Below are positions 26,599 to 36,505 of a stretch of 44,132 nucleotides of DNA, piece after piece. The notes below the pieces were generated by a model. That model did no database searches, had not been told where the DNA came from, and worked only from the letters and a program-made list of their open reading frames with translations. Source of the DNA: an uncultured Gammaproteobacteria bacterium (GTDB lineage Bacteria > Pseudomonadota > Gammaproteobacteria > PS1 > Pseudothioglobaceae). The first letter of the stretch is position 1. Each line of letters opens with the position of its first letter. The stretch spans positions 1 through 44,132 of the forward strand of contig CABXNH010000007.1 of the NCBI GenBank assembly GCA_902513495.1. Reading direction: 5' to 3'. Both the position numbers and the translations under genes were made by a program.

Positions 26599-28445
26599 CC
26601 CTTAAGCATGGAAATTACTTCAGGGTCATTAATGAGTATTCTTTCCATGGCTTTTTTAAAAGCCATGGAAGCAGAATTTGATCCTTCGCAACGGTTTCTC
26701 ATGGTTGGATCCCATGACACAAAGCATTTTTTTGGATAATCAAGTCTTACTGCCATAATGTATTTAGGTTTATCTGCAGGAGAATAGCCTACAAAATAAG
26801 TTCTCTTGGCGCCATCCTTATTATATTGGCCATCTATAACCATTTCAGCGGTTCCAGTTTTACCGGCTACAGAATATCCATTAATTACTGCTCGGTATCC
26901 AGAACCATTATCTGAAGCTACAGAATCTAGAATTTGAGAGATTCTTTTTGTTGAATCAGGAGTAAATACTTGTGTAAATATTTCAGTTTGATTGTTCACT
27001 TTCAGAAGTTTAAGTGAAGGAAGGGCACCTTCATTTGCAAAGACTAAGTAGGCTCTTGCAAGTTGAGCGAGATTCATATTCATTGGACCATGGCCAAAAG
27101 AGAGCGATCTTTTATCAGCTAAGCCCCAATTACTGTAATGTCTTAAGACTCCTGGATTTTCTATGCTAGGCATGACGCCTAGAGACCTTCCAAAGCCCAA
27201 TTTTTCCCATGTACTATAAAACTCTTCATTTTCAATATTTTCAGCTACCATGACTGTACCAAGATTATGTGATTTTTCAAGTATCTGTTGAATTGTCATT
27301 TCAAAATACTTTTTATCAGGAAGTATATTTCCAACACGATTTCTAACATCAATTAACTCATCATCCGTTGCAGTGATGACTCCCTTATCTAATGCAAGAA
27401 GCATCGTAAAAGGTTTCATTGTGGATCCTGGCTCAGTCTTATCTGAAAAGACACGATTTCTATAATCATCAGCGCTATAGCTTTGATGATTATTTGGATT
27501 TGTTGATGGGTAGTTGGCAAGCGCTAATATCTCACCATTTGGAGAAAGCACAATCGCTGCTGCTGAATCTGCTTCATGAAATTCGGCCTGTTCTTTTATT
27601 GCATTGAATACATGAAACTGAATATCTGAATCAATCGTAAGATTTAAGTCCTCTCCCTCCTTAAATTTTTTGATCAATTCAGCATCATAATAGATATTTG
27701 AATTATCTTTATTGTCTGCTAGCCTTCTAACACCATTGATTCCAGCTAAATATTGATCATATTCAGACTCAATACCAAATACCCCAATATTTTCTGAGTT
27801 AGTTTTTCCAATCAAAGGTGCCATGGAGTCTTTCTTTGGGTAATAACGAAAACCATCTGACTCAATTGCAACACCAGCGATTCGTTGTCTTGCGCATTTA
27901 TTGACCTCAATATTCTCTTTGATACTTGGTGTGACTCCAATAATCTTTTTAGCTTTGTCAATAAGAGTGACACTAGGGGCTATAAATTCCTTAAAGCAAA
28001 CTTTAGATCTTTTCTTTTGAAGTTGAGCAATATTTATTAAAATAGGATCGTTTACTTTAAGTTTTTCTTTAACAATAAAGTACTTTCTTTTATTAATTTT
28101 CTTTTCTAAGATTTGCTTCCTAAAATCTATTCTGGAAATCTGTAATGCATCTGCCAAAAGGTCAATATATTCCTCTTGGATAATCATAGGATCTAGATTG
28201 ATTTTTTTGTGTATCAGATTAATTGCAAGAAGATTGTTGTTTCTGTCTAAAATATTACCTCTGATGGATTTTTCTATAACTGAGAACTCTGAATTTTTTG
28301 AGGCTTTGACCTTTAAAGATGCGTCGTTTGCTTTAATGTCGGTAACACTAAAAGCACGGTAGATGAAAATAATCACAATTGCAATAAAGCAAACTTTTAC
28401 AAGTGCCTGCCTATTCCTATAGCCTTGAACGCGAGCTATTTTCAT
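26595..28445 (-). CDS. ftsI: peptidoglycan transpeptidase FtsI (PBP3)
   Basis: Septal peptidoglycan transpeptidase of the divisome. The 616-residue protein has a single N-terminal membrane helix (VCFIAIVIIFIYRAF, residues about 20-34), the pedestal domain with RGNILDRNN, and the penicillin-binding motifs in order: STMK near residue 340 (nucleophile Ser), SHN near 390 and KTGT near 525. It overlaps ftsL by 4 bp and ends the short division operon here: murE, murF and mraY do not follow, because dnaG converges on it. Confidence 0.97.
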   Translation of the reverse strand: MKIARVQGYRNRQALVKVCFIAIVIIFIYRAFSVTDIKANDASLKVKASKNSEFSVIEKSIRGNILDRNNNLLAINLIHKKINLDPMIIQEEYIDLLADALQISRIDFRKQILEKKINKRKYFIVKEKLKVNDPILINIAQLQKKRSKVCFKEFIAPSVTLIDKAKKIIGVTPSIKENIEVNKCARQRIAGVAIESDGFRYYPKKDSMAPLIGKTNSENIGVFGIESEYDQYLAGINGVRRLADNKDNSNIYYDAELIKKFKEGEDLNLTIDSDIQFHVFNAIKEQAEFHEADSAAAIVLSPNGEILALANYPSTNPNNHQSYSADDYRNRVFSDKTEPGSTMKPFTMLLALDKGVITATDDELIDVRNRVGNILPDKKYFEMTIQQILEKSHNLGTVMVAENIENEEFYSTWEKLGFGRSLGVMPSIENPGVLRHYSNWGLADKRSLSFGHGPMNMNLAQLARAYLVFANEGALPSLKLLKVNNQTEIFTQVFTPDSTKRISQILDSVASDNGSGYRAVINGYSVAGKTGTAEMVIDGQYNKDGAKRTYFVGYSPADKPKYIMAVRLDYPKKCFVSWDPTMRNRCEGSNSASMAFKKAMERILINDPEVISMLKG

Positions 28446-28723
28446 ATAGTAACCTCTTCCATTTCAGATTCGATAGGAACAAACATTAACAATTCTTCTT
28501 GTGATTTTTGATAGACAGTTACACCACTTTGAATTTCAGAGTATTCCATCATTAATTGCCTATTCAAAGCATTAATTTTTTCGTTTTCATTTTTGAGTGT
28601 TTTTTCTGTCTTATGAAGTAAGTACATTTCATGATGCCAATGGATACTCAAAATTGATAACAAAATTATTGAAATTATCAAACTAAAGTTAATAACAATT
28701 CTTTTTTGAAATATCGCTAACAC
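28442..28723 (-). CDS. ftsL: cell division protein FtsL
   Basis: Small bitopic divisome protein that forms a complex with FtsB and FtsQ. The 93-residue product has one N-terminal membrane helix (VINFSLIISIILLSILSIHW) followed by a predicted periplasmic coiled coil (LLHKTEKTLKNENEKINALNRQ). FtsL sequences are poorly conserved; the identification rests mainly on its place between rsmH and ftsI, with which it overlaps by 7 and 4 bp. Confidence 0.88.
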   Translation of the reverse strand: MLAIFQKRIVINFSLIISIILLSILSIHWHHEMYLLHKTEKTLKNENEKINALNRQLMMEYSEIQSGVTVYQKSQEELLMFVPIESEMEEVTI

Positions 28724-29670
28724 TTTTCAGCTATCCTTAGGATTGCACTTCTTGACCTTCTATTCATTTTTATTTCTTCATTTGATGGCTTTACTTTTCC
28801 CAGATCCTTAAGGAGGCAAGGTTGAGTATTGTTCATCATGATTGGCAAGCCTTTTGGAATCTGTTTAGGTCTAGAATTTTTTTGGATAAATTGTTTAACA
28901 ATTCTATCTTCAATTGAGTGAAACGAAATGACAGCGAGTCTGCCACCTTTATCCAAGGCATCAATCGTTTGATTTAATGCTTCAGAGAGCATTATTAGCT
29001 CATCGTTAATGGCTATTCTTATGGCTTGAAAAGAGCGAGTTGCAGGATGCTTATTTTTGCCTGGTTTGACAACAGTAGAAATAAGATTTACTAACTCTAG
29101 AGTTGTCTTGATTTCATTACTTTTTTGATATTCCTTTATAACTGAAGCAATAATTCGACTTCTTTTTTCTTCGCCATATTGATAGAGCACATCTGCAATT
29201 TCTTTTTCACTGGTATCTTTAAGCCATTCTGCAGCAGTGATTCTTTGAGATTGATCCATCCTCATATCTAGTAAACCGTCTTTATTAAAGCTAAATCCCC
29301 TGTCGGCATTGTCTATTTGAGGTGAAGAGATTCCTAGATCCATTAAGACTCCATCAACTTTACCAATCAATTCAATTTTATTAAGTTCGTCATTTAGGTT
29401 TGAAAAATTACTATGAATCAGCCTTAGCCGCGAGTCAGAGAAATTATTTTCTGCATATTTAATCGCATCAATATCTTGATCAAATCCTATCACTCTTCCC
29501 GAGTCATTAAGATGATTAAGAATTCCTTGGGCATGACCACATCGCCCCAAAGTGGCATCAACATAAATACCATCTGGCTTTATGTTTAGCCCATTTAAAG
29601 ATTCATTAAAGAGAACAGAGTCATGGTAGTTAGATTCTTTAGTGGACGCATGATTATTACTTAATGGCAT
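28717..29670 (-). CDS. rsmH: 16S rRNA (cytosine-1402-N4)-methyltransferase
   Basis: SAM-dependent enzyme (formerly MraW) methylating C1402 of 16S rRNA. The 317-residue product has HDSVLFNESLNGL, the SAM-binding IYVDATLGRCGHAQGIL, DGVLMDLGISSPQIDNADRGF, HPATRSFQAIRIAINDEL and GGRLAVISFHSIEDRIVK, all standard. It starts 4 bp after mraZ. Confidence 0.98.
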   Translation of the reverse strand: MPLSNNHASTKESNYHDSVLFNESLNGLNIKPDGIYVDATLGRCGHAQGILNHLNDSGRVIGFDQDIDAIKYAENNFSDSRLRLIHSNFSNLNDELNKIELIGKVDGVLMDLGISSPQIDNADRGFSFNKDGLLDMRMDQSQRITAAEWLKDTSEKEIADVLYQYGEEKRSRIIASVIKEYQKSNEIKTTLELVNLISTVVKPGKNKHPATRSFQAIRIAINDELIMLSEALNQTIDALDKGGRLAVISFHSIEDRIVKQFIQKNSRPKQIPKGLPIMMNNTQPCLLKDLGKVKPSNEEIKMNRRSRSAILRIAEKC

Positions 29671-29674
29671 TTAA

Positions 29675-30136
29675 CTAGAGAGAAAGTTTTGAGATTTCCT
29701 GAGGTACTTCTGCTTGGTTACTCAGTCTTTCAAGTTTTTCAATTTGATCTTTCCATGCTCTTTCATCCCAGATTTCAAAATTTTTACCTTGCCCACTTAG
29801 TACAGCTTTGTTATTTAAATTTGCGTAATTTCTATGAGAGCTAGGAATAAGAATTCTACCAATTTTGTCTAATTCACACTCAATGGCATGTCCAATCAGT
29901 TTTCTTGATAATTTTTTGGTATGAATATTGAGAGATGGAAGTTCTCCAATTTTGACTTCGAGTTGTTGCCAATCTTTAAGGGGGTATAGAACGAGACAAG
30001 GATCATCAGGATGAATACTCATGACCATCTGTCCAGAACAAATTTTAGTGACTTGTCCTAAATGACGAGTAGGAATTTTAATCCTACCTTTTGCATCAAT
30101 TGATAAAAGATGAATTCCACGAAACATAAAACCCAT
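29675..30136 (-). CDS. mraZ: transcriptional regulator MraZ
   Basis: AbrB-fold repressor of the division/cell-wall cluster. Two MraZ domains are visible: the first with LLSIDAKGRIKIPTRH and the second with ECELDKIGRILIPSSHR. The first ATG at 30136 gives 153 residues, but the ATG three codons on (30127) yields MFRGIHLLSIDAKGR, the usual MraZ N-terminus, and is the more likely start; the upstream ATG overlaps an operator box. It leads mraZ-rsmH-ftsL-ftsI and is divergent from tmm. Confidence 0.95.
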   Translation of the reverse strand: MGFMFRGIHLLSIDAKGRIKIPTRHLGQVTKICSGQMVMSIHPDDPCLVLYPLKDWQQLEVKIGELPSLNIHTKKLSRKLIGHAIECELDKIGRILIPSSHRNYANLNNKAVLSGQGKNFEIWDERAWKDQIEKLERLSNQAEVPQEISKLSL

Positions 30137-30165
30137 TTTATACCATTATTTACCATTTAATTCCA
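30131..30165 (-). promoter_or_regulatory. MraZ operator, four boxes with 10-bp spacing
   Basis: Read on the minus strand, TGGAA (30161-30165), TGGTA (30151-30155), TGGTA (30141-30145) and TGGGT (30131-30135) are separated by exactly 5 bp each. This matches the known MraZ binding pattern of TGGGN repeats with 5-bp spacers just upstream of mraZ, and predicts autorepression. The last box runs into the ATG at 30134-30136. Confidence 0.8.
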
Positions 30166-30324
30166 CTAATATTGTTTTGGAAAATGACTGATGATCCTAT
30201 TATTTTTTCTATACTATTTTTTTAAAAAAATAATACATATCAAGGGCAAATGATTATATAAAATCAAAAAAATATCCCTAAAATAATAATGGGAATATAA
30301 AGTCTATATTTTTTAGGAGAGAAA

Positions 30325-31665
30325 ATGAAACAAAGAGTTGGAATAATAGGCGCAGGCCCAAGTGGTCTCGCTCAATTAAGAGCGTTCAAATCAGCAGAAG
30401 AGAAAGGTACGGATGTTCCCGAAGTAGTCTGCTTTGAAAAGCAAAGCGATTGGGGAGGGCTTTGGAATTACACTTGGAGAACGGGTCTTGATGAGAATGG
30501 AGAAATTGTTCACAGTGGCATGTATCGCTATTTATGGTCAAACGGACCAAAAGAAGCTCTAGAGTTTGCAGATTATTATTTTGAAGATCATTTTGACCAT
30601 CCAATAGCCTCCTATCCTCCAAGAGAAGTACTCTTCGATTATATCCAAGGGAGAGTTATTAAGGCCGGCGTTAGAGATAAGATTAGATTTAATTCTGCAG
30701 TTAGAGATGTAACCTATAGTGACGAAACCAAAATGTTCACAATAACAGTTCATGACTTTGAAAACGAAAAAACTTATTCTGAAGAGTTTGACTATGTAGT
30801 AGTTGCATCGGGTCATTTTTCAACTCCAAATGTTCCAGAGTATGAAGGCTTTAGTCACTTTAATGGAAGGATACTCCATGCCCATGACTTTCGTGATGCA
30901 TTAGAGTTTAAAGGCAAGGATGTCATGGTTGTTGGTAGCAGTTATTCAGCTGAAGATATTGGCTCACAGTGTTATAAATATGGAGCTAAATCCGTCACTA
31001 GCAGTTATCGTTCTGCTCCAATGGGATATAAATGGCCAGATAACTGGGAAGAAAAGCCTGGAATAGTAAAAGTAGATGGCAATACAGTGCATTTTGTTGA
31101 TGGAAGCACTAAAGATATTGATGCCATTATTTTGTGTACGGGTTATATTCACCATTTTCCATTCTTGCCTGACTCATTACGTTTGGAGACAAATAATATC
31201 TTGTATCCATTAGGGCTTTATAAGGGGGTTGTTTGGGAGAAGAATCCAAAACTTATGTATTTAGGAATGCAGGATCAATGGTACACCTTTAATATGTTTG
31301 ATGCCCAAGCTTGGTACGCAAGAGATGTTATTCTGGGAAGAGTTCAATTGCCTTCTTATAATGAGATGCAGTCTCACACAAAAGAGTGGCATGAGCTGGA
31401 AACAGCCGATTCAAGTGTGGCTTACGCGTATAAATTTCAAGGTGACTATATACAGATGTTAGTTGACGAAACGGATTATCCAAATTTTGATATTGAAGGC
31501 ATGAGATTAACTTTTTTAGATTGGAAGAATAATAAGAAAGACAATATTATGACTTTTAGAGATAAGTCACATAAATCCCTTATGACAGGAACTCAGTCAC
31601 CACCTCACCATACACCATGGCTCAAGGCATTAGATGATTCTTTAGAAAGCTATCTAGATATTTGA
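30325..31665 (+). CDS. tmm: trimethylamine monooxygenase (flavin-containing)
   Basis: Oxidises trimethylamine to TMAO with NADPH and O2. The 446-residue protein has the FAD motif [12 protein letters not shown] (residues 6-17), the FMO signature FxGxxxHxxxF ([11 protein letters not shown], 179-189) and the NADPH motif [11 protein letters not shown] near 203. The segments [28 protein letters not shown] and MGYKWPDNW are close to what I recall of bacterial Tmm from Roseobacter and Methylocella. A strong AGGAGAG ribosome site precedes the ATG. It is a single gene, divergent from mraZ; no TMAO demethylase or transporter lies next to it. Confidence 0.92.
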   Translation: MKQRVGIIGAGPSGLAQLRAFKSAEEKGTDVPEVVCFEKQSDWGGLWNYTWRTGLDENGEIVHSGMYRYLWSNGPKEALEFADYYFEDHFDHPIASYPPREVLFDYIQGRVIKAGVRDKIRFNSAVRDVTYSDETKMFTITVHDFENEKTYSEEFDYVVVASGHFSTPNVPEYEGFSHFNGRILHAHDFRDALEFKGKDVMVVGSSYSAEDIGSQCYKYGAKSVTSSYRSAPMGYKWPDNWEEKPGIVKVDGNTVHFVDGSTKDIDAIILCTGYIHHFPFLPDSLRLETNNILYPLGLYKGVVWEKNPKLMYLGMQDQWYTFNMFDAQAWYARDVILGRVQLPSYNEMQSHTKEWHELETADSSVAYAYKFQGDYIQMLVDETDYPNFDIEGMRLTFLDWKNNKKDNIMTFRDKSHKSLMTGTQSPPHHTPWLKALDDSLESYLDI

Positions 31666-31691
31666 CTTTAATTGTTTATTAATTCAGCATA

Positions 31692-31732
31692 TGAATTTTT
31701 CATATAAAAAAGTGAATTCTTCATATAAAAAA
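31692..31732 (+). repeat. two 20-bp direct repeats upstream of the sdh operon
   Basis: TGAATTTTTCATATAAAAAA (31692-31711) and TGAATTCTTCATATAAAAAA (31713-31732) differ by one base and are 21 bp apart, two helical turns. The first copy overlaps an inverted repeat ATATGAA-TTT-TTCATAT (31689-31705). They lie 36 bp upstream of a TATAAT -10 box (31768-31773) that has no good -35, the position expected for an activator or regulator site. Confidence 0.65.
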
Positions 31733-31802
31733 CACAATTAAAGACTAAAATTCATCGTCTTATAAAATATAATAACCAGCTTAAAGGTTAAATTGTTATT
31801 CG

Positions 31803-32294
31803 GTGAACAATAAGGACTATCACAAAATTGAGAAATCTTCAATTGAAGACGTTATAGAGCGAGCGAAGCAATATAGATCTCTTCTGCAGCCTGAAATGGC
31901 AATTAGTATTTGCCTAGATATTTTTGCTGTTGACAATAACAATCAAGATGCTCTAGTCATCTATATTCTTGCATTAACCGATCAGCTATCTCAGAGCGAA
32001 TCCAAAGTTCATCGAAATAAAATAACCGATAGCATTAAATTACTTAATTCAGAGTTTTTACGTCACTATTACTCTGGAATCTTTCTAGAGAGACAAGCAA
32101 GAAGCTTATTAAAGCATTCAATGTCTCGTTCTTTTGCATATGATGGATTTATTGAGGCAATTGCAGAATTCGAGATAGCAGAGAAAATGGCCCCAGAACA
32201 TTGTGCTGATCCAATTTTGCGATATAACAGTTGTTTAAGAACGATAAAAAAAGAAAACCTTCAACCACGTCAAGAATTCGATGAACTTTACTAA
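31803..32294 (+). CDS. small helical, TPR-like protein of the sdh operon
   Basis: A 163-residue protein with a GTG start, predicted all helical; AKQYRSLLQPEMAISICLDIF and FIEAIAEFEIAEKMAPEHCAD read like tetratricopeptide helices. No signal peptide or membrane helix. The ribosome site is weak (AAAGG about 14 bases upstream), so the start is uncertain. It overlaps sdhC by 14 bp, so the two are surely co-transcribed. A role in assembly of the succinate:quinone oxidoreductase is a guess from position. I do not recognise a named family. Confidence 0.75.
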   Translation: MNNKDYHKIEKSSIEDVIERAKQYRSLLQPEMAISICLDIFAVDNNNQDALVIYILALTDQLSQSESKVHRNKITDSIKLLNSEFLRHYYSGIFLERQARSLLKHSMSRSFAYDGFIEAIAEFEIAEKMAPEHCADPILRYNSCLRTIKKENLQPRQEFDELY

Positions 32295-32886
32295 CAATCG
32301 TACAGTCAACCTCAAAAAAATGATGGCAATTGCTGGATTATTTTGGTTTTTTTTCTTAATATTCTATCTTTTAGGTGCTCTAACCTTTCACTCTGGTGAA
32401 GAGGCGTTTACTGCATTTTATGTCTGGTTTAATGGCTCAATTTTTTATCCAGTTTTGGCCACTTTATTAATATTGACGATTACTTTTCATGTATTCGTTG
32501 CCATTACGAGACAACTATCAAATAATGTAAGTAGTGGAGACCGATATAAAAAACCTTACCCAAAAGCTGTCCCTAGAATAGTGGCTTGGTCAGGTGCCTC
32601 TATCATTCTTATTTTTATCATTACGCACACCGTCCAAATGTTGTCAATTAATACCGTTGATTTATATTCGGAAATTAACAATATTTTTCAAAGGCCAATA
32701 ATGTGGGCCATATATGGGCTTGGAATGATTGCCATTTCAACTCACCTACATCACGGACTTTCAAATGTTCTTCAGACTTTGGGCGTTTCAAGCAAACAAC
32801 ATAAGAGTATTGCACTCTTGATTGTTCTACTTATCATGGCAGGTTATGCCTCAATTCCATTAGGTATTTTGTATGCAAAAGTTTAA
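32281..32886 (+). CDS. sdhC: succinate dehydrogenase/fumarate reductase cytochrome b558 subunit
   Basis: Membrane anchor of a succinate:quinone oxidoreductase. The 201-residue protein has five membrane helices (about 14-34, 53-75, 99-119, 138-163, 172-197) and histidines in them suited to bind two hemes (FHVFVA, THTVQM, STHLHHG). This single five-helix subunit is the type found in Bacillus, Wolinella and Bacteroidetes, not the E. coli SdhC plus SdhD pair. The gene overlaps its neighbours on both sides by 14 bp. Confidence 0.88.
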   Translation: MNFTNNRTVNLKKMMAIAGLFWFFFLIFYLLGALTFHSGEEAFTAFYVWFNGSIFYPVLATLLILTITFHVFVAITRQLSNNVSSGDRYKKPYPKAVPRIVAWSGASIILIFIITHTVQMLSINTVDLYSEINNIFQRPIMWAIYGLGMIAISTHLHHGLSNVLQTLGVSSKQHKSIALLIVLLIMAGYASIPLGILYAKV

Positions 32887-34801
32887 TTCAAATGTCCCAA
32901 CAGGGCCTCTAGAAAATCGTTGGGAGAAGCATAAATTTGATCTTGCTCTTATAGCGCCCCAAAATAGGAAAAAATACAATGTAATAGTCATTGGAACTGG
33001 TCTGGCAGGCGCGTCATTATGTGCTACCTTGGGTGAGGCAGGATACAATGTCCAGTCTTTTTGTTACAATGACAGTCCCAGAAGAGCACACTCAATTGCT
33101 GCTCAAGGTGGCGTCAATGCTAGTAAAAATTATCAAAATGATGGCGATAGTACCTGGAGACTTTTCTACGATACCATTAAGGGTGGAGATTTTAGAGCGA
33201 GAGAGTCAAATATTTATCGTTTGGCACAACTCAGTTGTAACATTATTGACCAAGCGGTTTCTCAGGGTGTTCCTTTTGCTAGAGAGTACAGCGGTTATTT
33301 AGCTAATCGATCCTTTGGAGGAACACAGGTCTCTAGAACCTTTTATGCTAGAGGTCAGACTGGTCAGCAACTCCTTTTGGGCGCATATAGCTCCATGAGT
33401 AAAGAAATCGCCTCAGGACGAGTTAAACATAAGTCAAGATGTGAAATGTTAGAAGTCATACTTATTGATGGAAAGGCCAGGGGTATTGTTGTCAGAGATC
33501 TTACGACTGGTGAAATTTCATCTCATACTGCCGATTGTGTTGTAATGTGCACGGGGGGCTATAGTAATGCCTACTATTTATCAACAAATGCAAAAGGCTG
33601 TAATACCTCAGCAACATGGAGAGCTCATAAGAATGGGGCTTACTTTGCTAATCCAAGTTTTACTCAAATCCATCCAACATGTGTTCCGCCAACTGGCGAC
33701 AGTCAGTCAAAACTCACCTTGATGAGTGAGTCACTTAGAAATGATGGCCGCATATGGGCCCCAAAAAATAAAAGAGATTGTGATAAGAGTCCAAGTGATA
33801 TTGCAGAAGAAGATCGTGATTACTTCCTAGAGAGAATGTATCCGGCCTTTGCAAATCTTGTTCCAAGAGATATTGCCTCCAGAGCTCTTAAAGACATCTG
33901 TGATGAAGGCAGAGGAATTGGTTCAGTTGTAAATAATCAGCGCCTTGGAGTTTATCTTGATTTTTCCTCGGTGATTCAAAAAATGGGAGCTGATAAGGTT
34001 AAAGAGAAATACGGGAATTTATTCGATATGTATAAGAGTATTACCGGTGAAAACCCTTATGAAGTTCCAATGAAAATTTATCCAGCACCTCATTACACAA
34101 TGGGCGGTTTGTGGGTTGACTACAATTTGATGACAACTATAGATGGCTTGTTTGCTTGTGGCGAGTCTAATTTTTCAGACCATGGCGCTAATCGCCTTGG
34201 AGCTTCTGCACTAATGCAAGGGTTAGCAGACGGTTATTTCGTTGCACCTCAAACAGTTGCTAACTATTTGGCAAGAGGTCAATTTAAGGAGGTTAATAAT
34301 GATCATCCTGAGGTATTGGCAGCTATAGATTCAGTTAAAAGTCGCATTGAGAGTTTAATGAATGCTCCTGACCCTCAGCATTCTCCAGATTACTTTCATA
34401 GAAAGATTGGAAACATTTTGTGGACCTCATGTGGAATGGCAAGAGATAAGGACTCGCTTAAAAGTGCAATAGCTTCAATTGAGAAACTCAAGTCAGATTT
34501 TTGGCAAAAAATTAAAGTGACTGGAGTAGATAAAGATTTTAATCAGACGCTTGAAAAAGCTGGAAGAGTTGCAGATTTTATTGAGCTTGGCCATCTCATG
34601 TGTGTTGATGCTTTGGATCGAGAGGAATCTTGCGGTGCGCATGCCCGTCTTGAGTATCTGGCGGAAAGTGGAGACGCAATGAGGGATGATGAAAATTTTG
34701 GATATGTGGCTGCTTGGGAGTTCAGTGAAGACAAACCTTTACTTCATAAAGAGCAACTTGATTTCGAGTTTATCAAGCCAACATATAGGGACTATAAATG
34801 A
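32873..34801 (+). CDS. sdhA: succinate dehydrogenase/fumarate reductase flavoprotein subunit
   Basis: Catalytic subunit with covalent FAD. The 642-residue protein has the dinucleotide motif [12 protein letters not shown] near 37-48 and [12 protein letters not shown] with His 73 as the FAD attachment site. Substrate-site segments are [34 protein letters not shown] and [14 protein letters not shown]. The length and the [12 protein letters not shown] / [16 protein letters not shown] segments place it with the non-classical, b558-associated group. Direction in vivo (succinate oxidation or fumarate reduction) cannot be read from sequence. It overlaps sdhB by 4 bp. Confidence 0.93.
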   Translation: MQKFNSNVPTGPLENRWEKHKFDLALIAPQNRKKYNVIVIGTGLAGASLCATLGEAGYNVQSFCYNDSPRRAHSIAAQGGVNASKNYQNDGDSTWRLFYDTIKGGDFRARESNIYRLAQLSCNIIDQAVSQGVPFAREYSGYLANRSFGGTQVSRTFYARGQTGQQLLLGAYSSMSKEIASGRVKHKSRCEMLEVILIDGKARGIVVRDLTTGEISSHTADCVVMCTGGYSNAYYLSTNAKGCNTSATWRAHKNGAYFANPSFTQIHPTCVPPTGDSQSKLTLMSESLRNDGRIWAPKNKRDCDKSPSDIAEEDRDYFLERMYPAFANLVPRDIASRALKDICDEGRGIGSVVNNQRLGVYLDFSSVIQKMGADKVKEKYGNLFDMYKSITGENPYEVPMKIYPAPHYTMGGLWVDYNLMTTIDGLFACGESNFSDHGANRLGASALMQGLADGYFVAPQTVANYLARGQFKEVNNDHPEVLAAIDSVKSRIESLMNAPDPQHSPDYFHRKIGNILWTSCGMARDKDSLKSAIASIEKLKSDFWQKIKVTGVDKDFNQTLEKAGRVADFIELGHLMCVDALDREESCGAHARLEYLAESGDAMRDDENFGYVAAWEFSEDKPLLHKEQLDFEFIKPTYRDYK

Positions 34802-35520
34802 ATTTTACATTACATATCTGGAGACAGAAAAATACGCAAAGTGATGGAAGTTTTGTCTCCTACAAGATTAGTGATATTGACAGCGACACTTCTTTTCTTG
34901 AGATGCTCGATCAGTTAAATGAAGAGCTCATAGAAAAAGGTGAAGACTGTGTTGTTTTTGATTATGATTGTAGGGAAGGTATTTGTGGCACCTGCTCATT
35001 GGTAATAAATGGCCACCCTCATGGTGAAAAGAAGGCTACTACAACATGTCAGCTTTATATGAGGGATTATGCGAACCAAAGGGAGTTATGGATTGAACCT
35101 TGGAGGGCAAAAAGCTTTCCAATAGTGAAGGATTTGGCAGTCAAGCGAGAAGCATTTGACCGAATTATTCAATCTGGTGGATATATTTCTGTGTCAGTTG
35201 GTTCTGCTCCAGAGGCAAACTCACAATTAGTCAATAAAGATGATGCTGATTGTGCATTTGATTCTGCAACTTGTATCGGTTGTGGTGCATGCGTTGCAGT
35301 ATGTCCAAATGCTTCAGCCAGTTTATTTGTCGCTGCAAAAATAAATCATTTTGAACGCTTGCCCCAGGGAAAAATTGAAAGCAAAAAGCGGGCAGAGAGG
35401 ATGATAAATCAGATGGAAGAGGAAGGGTTTGGAAGTTGCTCTAATCATCGACATTGCGAAACAGTCTGTCCAAAAGAAATTTCGGTTAGCAATATTGCTG
35501 CCATGAATAATTTACTATAA
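34798..35520 (+). CDS. sdhB: succinate dehydrogenase/fumarate reductase iron-sulfur subunit
   Basis: Carries electrons between flavin and quinone. The 240-residue protein has the three cluster motifs: [2Fe-2S] with Cys 58, 63, 66 and 84 (CREGICGTC...C); [4Fe-4S] with [12 protein letters not shown] (Cys 159, 162, 165, 169); and the last site with Cys 214, 220 and 224 ([12 protein letters not shown]). Final gene of the sdhCAB unit; mdh follows after 23 bp. Confidence 0.95.
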   Translation: MNFTLHIWRQKNTQSDGSFVSYKISDIDSDTSFLEMLDQLNEELIEKGEDCVVFDYDCREGICGTCSLVINGHPHGEKKATTTCQLYMRDYANQRELWIEPWRAKSFPIVKDLAVKREAFDRIIQSGGYISVSVGSAPEANSQLVNKDDADCAFDSATCIGCGACVAVCPNASASLFVAAKINHFERLPQGKIESKKRAERMINQMEEEGFGSCSNHRHCETVCPKEISVSNIAAMNNLL

Positions 35521-35543
35521 AAATAATTAATTTAGGAGATGTG

Positions 35544-36476
35544 ATGAAAGTTGTAATATTAGGCGCCGCAGGTGGAATTGGTCAAGCTCTTGGCTTGCTT
35601 CTTAAAACAGAGCTTCCCAGCGGAACAGAATTGTCTTTGTATGATATTGCTCCAGTAACGCCAGGGGTTGCAGCTGATTTAAGTCATATCCCAACTCCAG
35701 TTAAAGTAGAAGGTTTTTCGGGCGAAGATCCCTCTCCAGCTCTATTAAATGCTGATATTGTATTAATCTCTGCTGGTGTTGCTCGTAAGCCTGGTATGGA
35801 TCGTTCAGATTTATTTAATATTAATGCTGGAATTGTAAAAAATCTAGTTTCATCTTGTGCAGATATTTGCCCCAAAGCGCTTATTGGTATCATCACTAAC
35901 CCGGTCAACACGACTGTTGCAATTGCTGCCGAAGTTTTAAAAAATAAAGGTGTTTATGATCCAGCAAGGTTATTTGGAGTAACGACTCTTGATGTGATTC
36001 GCTCAAGCACATTTGTTGCTGAAATCTATGATGAGGATCCAAGAGATATTAATGTTCCTGTCATAGGTGGTCACTCGGGAATTACTATTCTTCCCCTTCT
36101 TTCTCAATCTGGCTTTGAATTCAGTGAAAATGATGCAGCCGCAATGACTAAACGGATACAAAATGCAGGCACTGAAGTTGTTGAAGCCAAAGCAGGTGGC
36201 GGCTCGGCCACATTGTCAATGGGTCAGGCTGCTGCTAAATTTGGCTTATCTCTAGTGAGAGCATTAAATGGAGAAAAAGATGTCATTGAGTGCACCTATG
36301 TTCAAGGTTCAGGTGATTTAGCACGATTCTTTGCTCAGCCAGTGCTACTGGGTAAGAATGGCGTTGAAAAAATACTCGACTATGGCGATCTTTCAGAATT
36401 TGAACAAACTACCTTAGATGACGCCCTTGATACACTCAGGTCTGATATAAAAATCGGTGAAGAGTTTGTTAAGTAA
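35544..36476 (+). CDS. mdh: malate dehydrogenase
   Basis: NAD-dependent interconversion of malate and oxaloacetate. The 310-residue product is of the E. coli/mitochondrial type: [21 protein letters not shown] at the start, [17 protein letters not shown] (mobile loop arginines), [14 protein letters not shown] and [12 protein letters not shown] with the catalytic His. A GTG three bases upstream is in frame, but the AGGAG site at 35534-35538 fits the ATG at 35544 better. With sdh and malic enzyme it forms a C4-acid block. Confidence 0.97.
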   Translation: MKVVILGAAGGIGQALGLLLKTELPSGTELSLYDIAPVTPGVAADLSHIPTPVKVEGFSGEDPSPALLNADIVLISAGVARKPGMDRSDLFNINAGIVKNLVSSCADICPKALIGIITNPVNTTVAIAAEVLKNKGVYDPARLFGVTTLDVIRSSTFVAEIYDEDPRDINVPVIGGHSGITILPLLSQSGFEFSENDAAAMTKRIQNAGTEVVEAKAGGGSATLSMGQAAAKFGLSLVRALNGEKDVIECTYVQGSGDLARFFAQPVLLGKNGVEKILDYGDLSEFEQTTLDDALDTLRSDIKIGEEFVK

Positions 36477-36505
36477 TAGTTAATTAATAAAATTCAAGGG
36501 CCAGA

